From Rallus limicola (taxonomy: Eukaryota; Chordata; Aves; Gruiformes; Rallidae): a DNA stretch of 64,000 bases. The position numbers and the translations under genes are program-made. Below the pieces are notes generated by a model. That model searched no databases and was not told the DNA's origin. It was given only the letters and a program-made list of their open reading frames with translations. The stretch lies in contig JAKCOZ010000059.1 in assembly GCA_022605955.1 (NCBI GenBank), forward strand, positions 806,001-870,000. The letters run 5' to 3'. Below, piece by piece: positions 24,108 to 37,105 of this stretch. Positions within the stretch are counted from its first letter, which is position 1. Each line of letters opens with the position of its first letter.

Positions 24108-27100
24108 ACTATTTTAAAACTGGCATTGAATTTCAGTTTTTAATAAAAATTCTTAACGTGGTGTTAATGTAATTTTCTGCTAGATCTTCTTGAAGAGTCT
24201 GTCTTTTTTTCATTGTTTCCTATCTATTTCTTTCCTAGTTCTACTGTGAGAGAGTTAAGAAGGTTGTTCTGACCAAATGGCTGTAATATCTCATATTTGT
24301 ATTTGGCAGTTCTTCCAAGTGGCTGTTTGATCTTCGCTGTATACTACAGGCATGTTTCCATTTAAAATAAACTGCAGCTGGCTACATGACTGTTCTACAT
24401 AAATCTGAGTGCATTTAAACTTCTGATACAAGCATCCCATAAACTTTAGGCTCTATCATCAAAATGAGCTGAGGTGCTATTCTTTCCAATTGTCTTCTTT
24501 TGAGACCAATAATAACAAAATGAATGTTCCAGGGTTTATTATAACAACTGAAATTTGTTTCTATATGTTGTTGTAGATATTTATGCTTTCTTTTCCCAAT
24601 TTGATGTAATGTTACTATTAGATAAAAGCAAGAGATATATATATATTATTTAAAGAAAATGACGAGACTTTATTTCCAATGGCTAAAGAATAGTCCAGTA
24701 CTTGCTGGTGAACAGCATGTCCTGTTGCTTTTTGTGCAGGTTTTTTAATAGATGTTTGCATTTACATTTATTACCTGAAGGCAAAATGGTAGTTAAGGAA
24801 AATAAGTAATCAAAAAATGAAAGTGAACATATATTTCAATATTGAAAAACAAGTGTATAGTCTCTTTGAAAACAATGTATTTCAGATGTGTTCTTTGCCA
24901 AAGGAGCATTTAGGCAAATGTGGAGTTCATTACCACAGATGGAAAATTGATTATAAAATTCCACAGGTATGAGGAAGCATTTTAATTTTATTACCTTTTA
25001 CAGTAATAATTATGTGTATAGAAAATAGAGAGTTCTATAGGCTGTTATTTGTACAAATACTTATTTGTGGAGTACTGCTAGATGTTATGAACATATATGT
25101 TACAAAAAAGTTCAAATACTTGTCTGGTATTTGATGAGCAGTCCTAGATTTGAGTATAAAATGTAGACTATTGTATGCTTTTATGTCTAATGCTTACATT
25201 AGTGAGTTAGTAAAAGTGAAGGTTTGTTTATTTTTGAAACACTTGGATTTTGCCCAGTTTTATTCATTCAGGTTTGGGACAAAAAGCATAAAGGCTTTCA
25301 AGCATGCAACTTCCATAGAACTCCCTCCCTTTTTTCCCAGGTTTGGGCACTTCTTGGTAACTACCACCCTGATACATAATTTGAGTATTTCAGAATAGGT
25401 GTTTGAAGTTCTGGATTCATACGTAGAATGAAGAATTGTCTGCAACATTGGATTACTGTTCAGCAGGAGGCTTATGACTATTACTTGATTCCTTGGGTTG
25501 GGTTCATATTATTTTTGCTTTAGCCTGAGATGATATTGATTTGTAAGGATTTTTTCCTTCCTGTAGTTGTGCCTGCTGAATTATCCAAACAAATAATAGT
25601 GTTCCTGGCAGTACTGTGCTAGTGGGAACTCAGTAAAGCAGTCAATAAAGCTGCCTTCCAGCATGGCCTTACACAAAGTTGTGTAGAAGACAAAGATCTA
25701 GTCTTCAGTGTCTTTTGACACACAAGCATTTGGCAAACTGGTCTATCCTGGAAAATGCAACTAAATCTTTTAAGTGCTATATTTAGTCTCTAAAAAGGCT
25801 TTTTTTCTTCCTCTTCATATTTTTTTCATGCCTCTAGTAGAAACCAGAGTCTATAGCATAAGAGAATTTAAAGAAGAAGGAAAAAAAGGCAAAGATGGAC
25901 TAGAATTACATCTGAATATATTAAGTAAACGAAGACATCTCCAACAGGACTTAAGGTCCTGACTGCTGCTCCCTTTTTTTTTTCTTTTCATTTAGGCTGG
26001 TCATATGTTGATGATCATATTATTCTGTGGGGTTTTTTTATTTGTTGGGTATTTTGTTGTTGTGTGTTATTGGTGGGGGTTTTTAGTTTACTTTATTCCA
26101 AAACCTTGTAGAAAGAACTCCTATACATATTGCTTTATTTAGATGTCAGGCCTGCTAGGAGTTCATGTATTTCCTTTTGAAAAGCATAATCTACATGTGG
26201 TCATTTTTAGCAGTTAGAAATATATAAAATAGTTTTAAAAACCAATCTCTAAAATGTTTGTGGATGATGCACATATGGTATTAGGGAGGTGCATTAATCA
26301 GTTATTGTAGTAACCTGAAGGTGGCTCAGTAAATTTCTAGCTAATGCACTTTGTAAATATTGCCACAATTACTCGTTTTACTGAGTTGTTAAAAAAAATT
26401 ATTTGTTGTTCTGTCATAATCCTTGTGAGTAGTAGTAGCTCAGCCAATCTTACCAAGAGGGAAAGGTTAAAATAATGACTGATTCAGTCAGGCTTCCACC
26501 CTTCATTAGCAATGAATTAACTTCTTAAAAAAATGGAAGATCATCTTGAGTTAAACTATTTAGTGTGAAATTTCATTTTAAACATGCAGAGATCCTCATC
26601 TGTTTACGGAACAACACTTTAATACTGAAATGTAAAAATTACGTGTCCTTCACCAATGGCTCATCATGCTAGATTGCAAGGCCTTCACTCTGTCCAAGCT
26701 CTGTGTAGAAGCTGAAAATATGCACGGGTTAGTAAACTTGGCTTAACGGAGAGTAAACATTTGCACTGTTAGTAAAGTATAAATAGGCTATGGTATTTTC
26801 AATGAATTTATAGGATTAGCATTTCAGGCTTTCAGAGGGTGGCAGTGATTGGCCCAGAAATTATTACGCTGTTTTTTCTTGCAAAGTGCTATAGAATAAG
26901 CGTTCTTATCTGCTTCTATAATGAATATGAAAAGAGTGCTTTCCATACAGAAAATATTTTAAAAATCTATTCAAATATTTGAATAACTTTATGCAATCTC
27001 AGACAGCACTCTTATAAATAGGAAAAGATCAAATAGTAGGGCAAGAGGTCTTGAAGGTATTTCTTAAGTTTCCTTAAATGATACTGGTGACTCACTAGGT

Positions 27101-28935
27101 CATCCTTCTTTTGAATCAATTTTGAACCAATGTTTCATAAAGTACTAGTGGGAAGTTAGTGTGGGAAGTGCTCTTTCAGATAAGACCATATGTGGCCATG
27201 AAAGTTTCCCCCATTTTCTCTTCAAGAGTAAGATTTGGAGGTTTGGATTTTTGTTGTGCTTTGGTTCATTTCATTCCGCCTACTGCATCTAAAAATGACT
27301 CCTGCAATTTTAATTACAGTAGCTATTCCTTTATTTAAAAAATGAACAAACCCAAAGTCTTGATTGGTGTGTTGTGATGTGAACTCCTTTAAATTGTATG
27401 CTTAATATGCTGTAAAATGAAACTGGAATCCACAATTCAATCTATGAAATTATTTTATTTTTTTGAGACTGGCAAGATGGGCTGTCTTTTGTAATTCTTA
27501 TTAAATACATGTAGGCCATGTGGTAGCCGTTGCTATATTTTAAATTATGGCAGGCTATGCAAAGGTTTTTAGGTTTTTTTTTCCCAGTATGGTTATTGCT
27601 TTGATCAGAAGATGTTTCTATATGTAGAATTTATAATTTAGCGTGTGAAAGACAACACAAGGAACATGCTGATTATTCAATATTTTCTTTTTTTTATTGC
27701 ATCAAATATGCATATATCATTCCCTTAAGGCACCTGAACAGATAAAAATGTAGTGTGTAATTGTGCATTTACCTGGTAAAAATTCAGCTACTCTGCATAG
27801 CAGTTTGTTCTGTTGAACACCATCTGGCAGCTGCAAGGAAGAGAAAAAAAAAAAAAAAAGTTGGCTATATTTGCAGGTTACCTTCCTGTTACTTCATAAC
27901 ACCATCCAGTATGTCATGGCTGTAATATTTTTCATGTTTGATTTATTGACAACATGCAGAATGCACACAATTTCTTTCAGAATCTTACTGTTGAAATAAT
28001 TCTGAGATCCCTGCTTTGATAGTAGAATCATAAAAGTGAGCAAGTATGTTGGCCTTCTTACTGAAGTCATTCATATTATTGCTAAGATTAAAGTAAAGGT
28101 GCTAAAAAGGTGCGAGGCCTTTGTTATGGTTTCTACAACCTAAATATAACACTGAAAAAGCAAGCGACAAGCTTTTGGAAAAAGACTTGGAAGGAGCAAT
28201 ATAACATTCAGTAAAACTGAAAATTTTTAGGTGTATTTTAGGATCAGATGTTGTTGGTTTTATGCTGCTCCATCTGCTTCCATATTAGAGAAGCTGAAAT
28301 GACACAGAGAGGAAAAGAATCCTTGAATGTTTATTGGTATTTTTCAATTGATGTGTTCAAGTATGTTTGTATACTGGCTTATTTCTATGAACGTTTGTGT
28401 ACTCCAGTTATACCAGGTCACGAGTTTGCAGGCAACCATTTTGAATGGAAACTCATGAATATATAAAACTTAGAAGTTATGAAACCCCAAAAACCTAAGA
28501 TAGATAATTTTCTATATGAAGCTGAGGATACGTAGCAAACCTGTTTTCTTAACTTCAGGTTCAGTGCACAGACCTGTTCAATTAGTCCAGTAGTTGAGAA
28601 GATGGGACTTGGAGGAAATGGAGACTCTTGCAAAAGGGGGTGAGGGGGACATAGGAAAATTTTGGGAGTATAGTGGGAGGGAGAAATGAAACTCACAGAA
28701 AATTAGATTACTTGTACATGAATTATAGTAGACACTGACCTAAAGCACTTTACCTATGGGTCCCAGTCTGGTTTTCAGACTCAGTTCTCTAATTCGGTGA
28801 GTATAAGCCCAAACTTGTACACAAACAAGAAATGTGGCAGGCAACAAAGGAGTATACTGTGATTGTTCAGTGTTGAAGATTAACCCTCTGTTAATATGTC
28901 CATGTGTCAGCATAGCATGTGCCTTTCAGTAGCAG
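24108..28935. other. Unique AT-rich non-coding sequence
   Basis: No recognised gene or repeat family. It contains short AT-rich and T-rich tracts (for example about 24635-24649 and 25973-25986). Open frames are all under about 85 codons, without recognisable features. Confidence 0.55.
27844..27859. repeat. Poly(A) tract
   Basis: A run of about 16 A follows GAG. No recognisable retroelement body precedes it. Confidence 0.75.
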
Positions 28936-29008
28936 AGTGCGCTAAGGGGTTGGACCCGATGATCTCTTGAGGTCCCTTCCAGCCCTTACAATACTGTGAT
29001 TCTGTGAT
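28936..29008 (+). mobile_element. CR1 LINE 3' end, + orientation
   Basis: GGGGTTGGACCCGATGATC, GAGGTCCCTTCCAGCCC and the terminal ACTGTGATTCTGTGAT match the conserved 3' tail of avian CR1 LINEs, which end in repeats of an ATTCTGTG-like 8-mer. Only the last ~70 bp are present, the usual severe 5' truncation. The terminal repeat at 29008 gives the orientation. Confidence 0.92.
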
Positions 29009-29825
29009 CAGCGTAAACATCCATGTTTAAATTCCCTATAAAAATCACTGTTTCAGACAACTTTAATTCAGAACCTGGCATATTGCTCTAATGTATAGTG
29101 CCCACTCTGGCTGCTAAGGGACTGAAACAGACTTAATCATAACACTGTACATCACTTGATGCGTGGGGAATCCTATGGGACTACATCAGAGAGCAGTGTT
29201 ACGGGCAAAAATGTAATTTTTTTTTTTTGGTGATGACTGTTAACTTCTAGAGTAAGAGAATTCAGATCACTGTCCAAAATCTTACTGTCGTTTTCTTTTA
29301 CTCCTTTTTTTACCTTTAAAAGAGAAAGTAATTCTGTGATAACTTGGATCTTTTAAGAATGTCTTTATCACTGTGATTTAAATTGATTCCACTATCAGAT
29401 CCCTGAAACATTTGTGTAGTTCCCTAGCTGATGTTACTTATTAAAAATCCAGTGAGACTGAATCTAAATTGTGACATTTCTCACAAATGTAACATGTTCA
29501 GCAGTGAGTAAAGAAGAAAGGAAGTAGAAGCACCGTGTCAGGACATGTTACAGCTTTGAATTCTATACCCTTCTTTGCCTAATGTGGGGGTTTTATGCAA
29601 GCCTAATTGGAATGAAATGTTTATAACAAATATTTAATCAGGATTCAATGATTATATAGGCAAATTTAATTTTGCTGTCGTTATTTTTTCCTAGGTAATC
29701 AATGCAGATGTGATTTAATGACAAAGTCTAATTGAGTACTTTCATTTTGTGAACAGAAAATTAAAAGGGGAAAATTCACTTTTTAAATTAGAAGTAATGA
29801 TAGAGGCACAGGACAATTCCTGGGG

Positions 29826-29897
29826 ATTAATGACTACCCGAGAAAGCTGAAGGCTCAAGGCTTAGCTGTGGGCTGTTAACCTCAGGTGGTCATTAAT
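29826..29897. promoter_or_regulatory. Inverted repeat with homeodomain-type arms
   Basis: The arms ATTAATGACTACC (29826-29838) and GGTGGTCATTAAT (29885-29897) are reverse complements except for one position, which would be a G-T wobble in RNA. The 46-nt spacer could extend the stem by GAG/CTC after one mismatch. Each arm contains a TAATGA-type homeodomain core. It is either a paired binding site in an enhancer or a hairpin RNA; the sequence alone does not decide, and the regulatory label is only an inference. Confidence 0.35.
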
Positions 29898-31250
29898 TCT
29901 TCAAGTAATGCTCCATGCCCTGATCATTATTACAACTGAACAGTGATGGAGTAGCAAGTTTCAGCAATTAAACCATCAGCAATATTTTTAAAAGCATATT
30001 TTTCTCTCCCACTTGGATATCCTGACACAAAGCAAAGAATGAATCAAACCATTGATAGTATCCAGTCAAATCTTTGTTGTTTTTCTTAATTTGTATGATC
30101 TATCATTGAGGACGTGCCACGTTATGTGTCTGCATTTGTTGACTCAGATATTGTTGTCCCAGTAGCCATTCCCCACACATGTTAAATGTACAGCTGGATG
30201 TATGTGCCTCTAGGGAGCCTTGAAACTTACAGAGAACACTTGTTCTCTCTCTTTCTCTCAGTAATGATGCACATGCCACTGGCTTGACTGGCATCGAAAT
30301 TACAGTGTAAGTTGCATCCTCTTGCCTTCACCATTCTCCATGCTAATTTCCCAATCTTTCTGCACTTAAATATGAAGATAAACCTTATGCTAGGATCCTT
30401 GAGGCTGTTGCATGTCAAAGGACAAGCAGGACAGAATCTCATACAAGCTAAAGGTAGAACTTGTTAAAACCAGTGTAAGAGCTTGTACCAATATATAACT
30501 GGTTTGGTATGACTTTTCTGATACAGCAAATTCTGGTAGTGTGAGTTTTAGTAAGTTCTGTGAAGAGTCAAAAGATCTCATGGGATTGCTTTTGGTTTGA
30601 AACCTATGTGATTATCTGATACCACCAGGTTTGGCTAAATTTTCCTGTGCTTAGGCATTGCATTTATACATCCTACAGACTTGGTTCACACAGAGACAGT
30701 CTGCAAATACCCTCAAGCCTTGGAAAAACTGTAGTCTTCTCTAAACTCAGTCAGTCAGTAAGTGGTTCAGAAACAACTGTTGAAATGCTTCAAAATATTT
30801 ATTGCACTGCTGAAACATTTCAGCCTATGAGTCAAGGGCAGATTAGCAGACAAAAGCAGCTAATCCAAAAATCAGCAGTTTATGCCTGACTGGAGCCAAC
30901 AGACTAATGAAGCATGCAGTTAGGTAGGTCTCAATAAGACATTAATAACATATCTGCAAAGAGGTGAGCAAGCCAGGCACGATGAGACACTTTCTAGAGC
31001 GACTTCAGGTGAAAAGAGAACCAAAGTTTGCTGGAAGCATATCACAATTACCAAAATCGTTATCATAGTGTCATTGTGGGCACAGATAGCACATAGTGCA
31101 TAGCTAGCACACTGAAGATTTTTGGTGTCATCTGCTGGTTTAAGGTGCAGCATGTATGAGAATGTATAGCCTGCAGAATAGCCATATGAAGGTTAAAACG
31201 TGTTATGTTTCTTGTTTTATGTAACTTTGAGTTTTAACTTATTAGTTTCA

Positions 31251-31307
31251 TTTACATTAATGCAAATGTGAATATAATAGAGTAAATTATTTTTAAATTA
31301 ATGTAAA
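31251..31307. repeat. AT-rich 11-bp inverted repeat with 35-nt spacer
   Basis: TTTACATTAAT (31251-31261) is the exact reverse complement of ATTAATGTAAA (31297-31307). The low GC content makes chance occurrence more likely than for the other hairpins in this window. Confidence 0.45.
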
Positions 31308-31461
31308 ACAATAAAAACTCTAGGGCAGCTTTGATTATTTAAGTTGATTATAATAGTTAAACGTTGACAGGATAATGCATTCACCAATTATTCTGCTGAA
31401 TAATAAATCTTTTGTTGCAGTTCTCTGCTTGTCAAAGTATAACACTCTATTTTAAAAGTCT

Positions 31462-31644
31462 CTACTGCAATACGCATTTGTGGTTGTGATCTCCCATAGC
31501 TGCTGCAAGTAGGAATAAATTGGATGCTTGCATGTTTTTCCTGTACGTCAGCGTACTGGTGAACCACTTCATGTACAACATAAACATCAACAGCAGCAAA
31601 GTTAGAGTTACAGCTGCTACTAACCCCCTGACTCCGTGGTCCAT
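31462..31644 (-). other. Doubtful 60-codon ORF with a hydrophobic segment
   Basis: The frame starts in a strong context (AGGATGG: A at -3, G at +4), with an in-frame TGA 12 nt upstream of the ATG, so it would be a self-contained small ORF. Residues 8-28 form a hydrophobic stretch (LVAAVTLTLLLLMF...) followed by K and W, like a single-pass membrane segment or signal anchor. I do not recognise it as any known micropeptide. Frames of this length are common by chance here, so it is listed only as a candidate; conservation would be needed to call a gene. Confidence 0.15.
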
Positions 31645-33949
31645 CCTTGTTCCAAGTCACTGATAAGATTTGGAAGGTAGAAAAAAAGAAAATTAATTTC
31701 TTCCTGAACTGGTGTTTAACAGAATTCTTCTGCCCTTACGATATTTCAGCATAATCATTAGTGGGAGAATAACTGCTGCACTTTAGTGATCCCAGCATAT
31801 CAGCCTTGGGGGGGAAGGGTAAGAACTCCATGCATGTCAATCTGTGCCAATAGAAGTGTGGTTTAAAATGAAAAATAAGCCTAAACCCAGTTCTGATTGA
31901 TCTATTTCACAGGAGTTTTCGCAGATTTTTATCTCATACCTGCATTTGGTCTCATTCGTAGGGGCAGCGTAGCATTGTGTGGGCAGCAGGTCGGATGTAA
32001 TTTCTCCAATCTCTCTGCAGTGAATGGCAAGCTATTGAATACCTCATTTCTGTGTTGGAGTTCAAGTCAAGTACTGCCACTTATCTAACTCTTGCCAAAA
32101 AATGTAGGCAACTTACAAGTAATGCCTTAGATGGTGTGTGAGAAGAAGAATGGCTTGCAGATCACTTGTGATTTGAAAGATTAGAGTATTAGTTTGAACC
32201 CACTATGGGTGTTCGATATCTCTGAGAGTTTTTTATTAAGAGAAAGTTACTGTAAAATACCAAAAATATATCAGATGAGTCTGTAACGTGAACACGATAA
32301 ATATTTTAAAATTCAATTTCCTACTGTTTTATCCCTAAAGTTTCAATTTCAAGGGGGTCTTCTTTTTACTGTTTCTAAGTGACAACTTACCAAAATATAT
32401 TTCAATCACTAAAAGCTTTGATTTGTGTATTTTAGATTTTTTTCTACATTGATCTTTCTGGAGTAATATATATTTCTCCACCAACAATATGTTTGATATG
32501 TTTGATACTCTAGCCATTTGATACCTTGGGTTTTTTTCCTGGGGGGTTGGGGAAGTGAGGATTGTAACAAGAGATTTGTGATTTCTAGCTCTTTCAAAGT
32601 CCTGAGTTTCAAGAAGTACTGGAAGTTATCCTCCAGAAATTAAGCCATAGAAGGTGATTAAATAAACCTCCACTGCCTTCATCCTTTTATCCTCTGGACT
32701 TTGGAAAATCATCTTGGTCACCTGAGCTCATTCCACGTCATATAGTGATTAAGACCCATTGGGATGCTGTTATCAGTCCTTCCAATAAAATAATTTTGTT
32801 AGCAGTATATTATCTTAGCCAGCTATTTCTGCTTATATACTTAATATTCTGCTGTTCTTTCCAAGTGTTCAGTAGGTTTTAATAGTAGTTTAGATTTGTG
32901 TATTGGTGCCTCTGATAAGATCTATTTTTATGTTTGTGATTACAGCTAAAATGATTATATCTCTGGAGATGGCCTGTGTCACTCAGGCTCAGACTTGTCA
33001 GGCTTGATTGCTCTAGAACATTTTCTCTGATTAAACTATAACTGTATAACAAAACAAAAAAAAAATATTTTTTTTTCTGTTTAAACACATGATCTAAGAC
33101 TACTTTTTAAAAATTTCTTTCCCAATAATAAGGAAACTCCATATTCTGTGTATTTTATCTTTTGCATTATCATTTAAAAGTAATTAAATTCCTTTAAAAT
33201 AAGTACTCAGTTCTGTAACTTCATAAAATACATAAAGTAAAACAATTATAAGTATTTTTTACAATTATAAAAATAAAGGGAGAAAAAAAATGGTGGTATT
33301 AAGAGGTGCTTAATTTCTAAAAATTTCCTCGACTTCTGGTGCTATATATGGTCTTTATGACACAAGTTGACTGAAATCTACCAGGGAGCACATTCAGGTT
33401 AATACTTAGGGTAAAGCCCCTAATGTGTGTCTATATGGCAGAGATAAGCATTATTTTCATTCCTGCAGAGTACATAATAAAGCCTTTTATAAGGCTGACC
33501 GTACTTTTATATCCACAAATTTGTCACTTTCCATGGCTCTCATTCAAGAAAAACAATTCTTTATCGGTTTGATTCTGCTCTTTTACCTTCAAAGTCTGTC
33601 AAAATCAAGAGAAAGTTTATTATTAGTTTAAATTATTTGGACTGGCCAGTATCACTGCAGATGTTTGGCAGCTTCTGAGGATTTGTGTGTCAGACTTCAT
33701 TTATGAACAGAAAAATATGACTGATAGTAGTTTACTAGGTGCTGGTGAGGGCAGGCATACCAAATACAGTGGAACCAAGGAGCTTACAAACACTCCTTTT
33801 GCCAGCGTTGCAGCCTAGACTTCCAGCTGGATGCCACTGCAGGTATATAGATGTGGTTTCCATCTTGTTAGCTAGTAACAGTGAAGGGACATTGGATGAA
33901 GGAGTTGTCTGAGGGTTATTCTATGGAACCAGGGGCCACTTTGCTTGGC

Positions 33950-33972
33950 TGTGGCTACTGTGAGTAGCCACA
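33950..33972. repeat. Perfect 10-bp hairpin
   Basis: TGTGGCTACT (33950-33959) and AGTAGCCACA (33963-33972) are perfect reverse complements around a GTG loop. With 50% GC arms it would be a stable small hairpin. No element boundary or RNA gene is recognised around it. Confidence 0.7.
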
Positions 33973-35332
33973 TAATGTCAGGTAGCTTCATGATGTCATT
34001 AAGAGCTTTTCAATGGTGAGAACTGGGAAGAGCAATTCTGAAGATTAGTTTACTCAAAACATATAAAAGCAAGCAATAAATCCTGGAAAGATTTGATGAA
34101 ATATTTTCCTTCATATGGCCTCCTACCTAACACGCTGACAAGTCACTTGCATTTTCATTACTTTGTTTCTAGAATAATTCATATTGGTTTTCTGGATTGA
34201 ATTCATTAACTACTTTGAACAGAGGCCATTTCATAATAACTGATGGAAATTTTCTTCTTTTTCTTTCTTTTATCATTCAGTTGCAGAATAGAGATCAGCT
34301 GTGCAAAAGAGAGGGCAAAGGAATTCAAATGCTCCCAAGTTCTTGACAGTGTTTCCAGATGCAGCTGGCAGAGATGCATTGACTTCAACTTGTTTTGACT
34401 CAACAAAAAGTGAGTTGCATAGCCAATGACTATACCTGTGTCCAAGAATCATCAGTTAAGACTTGTGAATGCCAATCCATAAGATTAGAATCAGACTTTA
34501 AGCTATTGTTCATGATATTAAGACCGAAGAGATGTGTTCTCCTTCTCAGATAATGGACCCGAACAGAAATGATAGCAAGAGTAGTGTGGGAGACATTATC
34601 TCCCACATAGTTTATACTATTGTGTAGATAGGTGGATTGTGTAGGGCTGTAATTTCATGACTCCTTATCTCTTACAGGGTTTCAAGTATCAATGTGAGCT
34701 TCACTTTCTGTCATCTACACACTGGGAATGTAAGGATTGACAATAAGTTTAGTGTATCAACACAGAAAGTAGTTCCCAACACTAGCTTTCCTTTCTCTGA
34801 GGCACCGCTGCCTCCTGTGTTTCCTTCTTTATCCTATACAAGGGTATTTCTTTGCTCCATGCAAAAAATACATTTATATTTGAGACTTAAAAGTAATACT
34901 GAATTCTGCATTGTCTGTAAGGTAAGAAAATATTTTCTTGCCATCCTGTGTTTAGTCATTGTGGGGCCTATAAAGGAACAGAAATCTTTATCAGAAAATC
35001 AGATTGACCAAAGGGATAATTTTACGTGACTGATTTTCAGGCACTTACAAGATGCAATTAAAGAGCGTCTTACATGGGGAGCTCTCACTGGAATTTGTAT
35101 ATAGTGAATTTTTGGAGCATGACCATTCTTATTCAATAATGCCTTTTCTGTAAGATACTATCTCAACTTACAGTAAAACATACAGGACACATTCCTCTCC
35201 TCCTTCTCCTTTATGCCTCCCTTTTAATCTCCATTAAACTACTGAAGAAAATTTGTCCCCATGATTGGTTTCTATAATGTTATTGTGTTTTTCTGCTGTA
35301 TATGAATTTTTCAGATTCAAACCTTTCATCTA

Positions 35333-35440
35333 GATCACAGAATCACAGGATGTTAGGAGTTGGAAGGGACCTTGAAAGATCATCTAGTCCAACCCTCCTG
35401 CCAGAGCAGGATCACCTGGACTAGGTAGTTCCTTGGAAAG
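35333..35440 (-). mobile_element. CR1 LINE 3' end, - orientation
   Basis: GATCACAGAATCACAGGATG is the reverse complement of the CR1 terminal repeats, followed by GTTGGAAGGGACCTTGAAAG, ATCATCTAGTCCAACCCTCC and GAGCAGGATCACCTGGACTA, all standard blocks of avian CR1 tails. About 100 bp are present; the 5' end is truncated, with its exact limit near 35440. Confidence 0.95.
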
Positions 35441-37089
35441 TCCTGTGATACCATTTCACAGAGTAATCAAGATTTTTCTCTTTTATTGCTCCTACCTCTA
35501 CAGTACAAAAGTGATCTTTTCCTCTGACTGACGATCTCTTTCCAAGAAATTACAAATGTATGAAATATTATGCCGCTCATTCAGTTAGTTTTCTTACTCG
35601 TAGTTTCTTAGCAAACAAGGCATTTCTTCTCATGCTATATGTGGAATGTACTTCACATTGTGTGTTTCAGCCAGCAGTTTAAACATGCCTCTTGACTGGT
35701 AAAACATGAATGGCAGTCTCACTGGTCCATCTGTTTAAAGTATTTTTGAAGTGCTATAGCACAAGCCATAATATTTATGAGAATTTCATATTCATTTGGA
35801 TAGTGACAACATTTTTAACTTTAACTCTTATTTTCTTTCTGGGTTTTTTGCCATGAAGTTGAAATACTTCAGAAAGGAAAACATACTGGAGACTAATTCT
35901 GCAGTCAAAGGCAAAACCTTACATTGCATAAGCAATTGCTTGGTTATTTTACTGTATAGTTTCATGCAAAAAAAAACCACATGCACTGAAAAATTTGGGG
36001 AGTAATTTTCATGCTTTTGGAACCATGATTCCTGAGTGTGCCTGACTCAGCGGTGATAGCAGACCCCCAAAACCTCTAACACAGCTCCAGCAGTATGCAG
36101 CATACAGCATTATGTAACTAACGTGAGGAAGCTTGGAGTTGGATTTACTGATGGTGGTTATTCTCCTTGGATTAGTTTATAGGCAGCACCAGATAGGATT
36201 ATTGAAAATCAAATGAACCCACAGCATGATGGATATTTTACTGAGCCAAATAATCATAATGTAAAAACAAGTTATTCTGGCTCTCAAATCATGCATCCAA
36301 AATAAGTACCATGCAACCAAACCTGGTTTTCAATAAATCCAGTAGAATATGATTAAAAGTACAGTAATTGGTGGGTTATTTAGTTCTCATTAATTTTCCT
36401 TTTGTTATCGTCTTCCTAATACACCTTAAAGCATTTAGCAAAATGTTTTTTTTTTATTTCTAAGCATGCTTTCTTCAGCCTGCATCATGCGCTGTAGTTT
36501 GTGCATATATGATTGCAGAAATTATTATAACCTGTTTGCCCATTTATCCGATCATATCTACCCCATTAGTCTCCATAATGGCTAAGCGGTGGTTCCTGCG
36601 TGTATCCCCTGTGCTGACCTCATCTATCAATAGTCCCACAGTGGGAAAGAATTTCCTGTTCCCAGTAGTATAAATTATGCTTTGGCCCAGGTTATGCTTT
36701 CGGGCTGAGGTAATGGTATTATTCACAAGAGTGAAGTTACTTGTATTCAGACATATTTTTGGTGTATGACATCCCAATCTCACACCAGGTCTAGCAAGAT
36801 AGGAACACGGAATCCCTAGGGTTCAACAGCAGGGTGAGCACATAAGCGTAATCAAAATTGGCAGGTTTGAGGGTTCACAATTAGAAAATTACTGTCTAAT
36901 TTGTTCAAGCTTCACTATGTTTTTTCACCTAGCAGGTACATCAAAAGCAAGTTAGAACATTAGTTCTGAAACAACAAAAAATGTTTTAATGACTTAAATT
37001 AAGCATGCTAAAATAAAAATGACCTGACTTTAACTCAAATATCTGAAAATCAACACGAAGGGAGCTTAAATGTGATCCAGGAATTACAA

Positions 37090-37105
37090 AAAGAGAGAGA
37101 GAGAG
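37090..37105. repeat. (GA)n microsatellite
   Basis: About seven perfect AG units are seen within AAAAGAGAGAGAG...GAGGTGTGG. Confidence 0.85.

Larger units (their letters stand above)
29009..35332. other. Unique non-coding sequence with possible regulatory patch
   Basis: No gene is called. The interval 29590-29960 is dense in ATTA-core motifs and contains the inverted repeat listed separately. A 60-codon - strand frame at 31462-31644 is listed as a doubtful small open frame. Other frames (for example 111 codons at 34694-35029, + strand) have no recognisable content. Confidence 0.5.

Noticed and set aside
36043..36051. TGACTCAGC, an AP-1/NF-E2-like site
   Set aside because: A single 9-bp match is expected by chance in 64 kb. 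No supporting cluster is visible.
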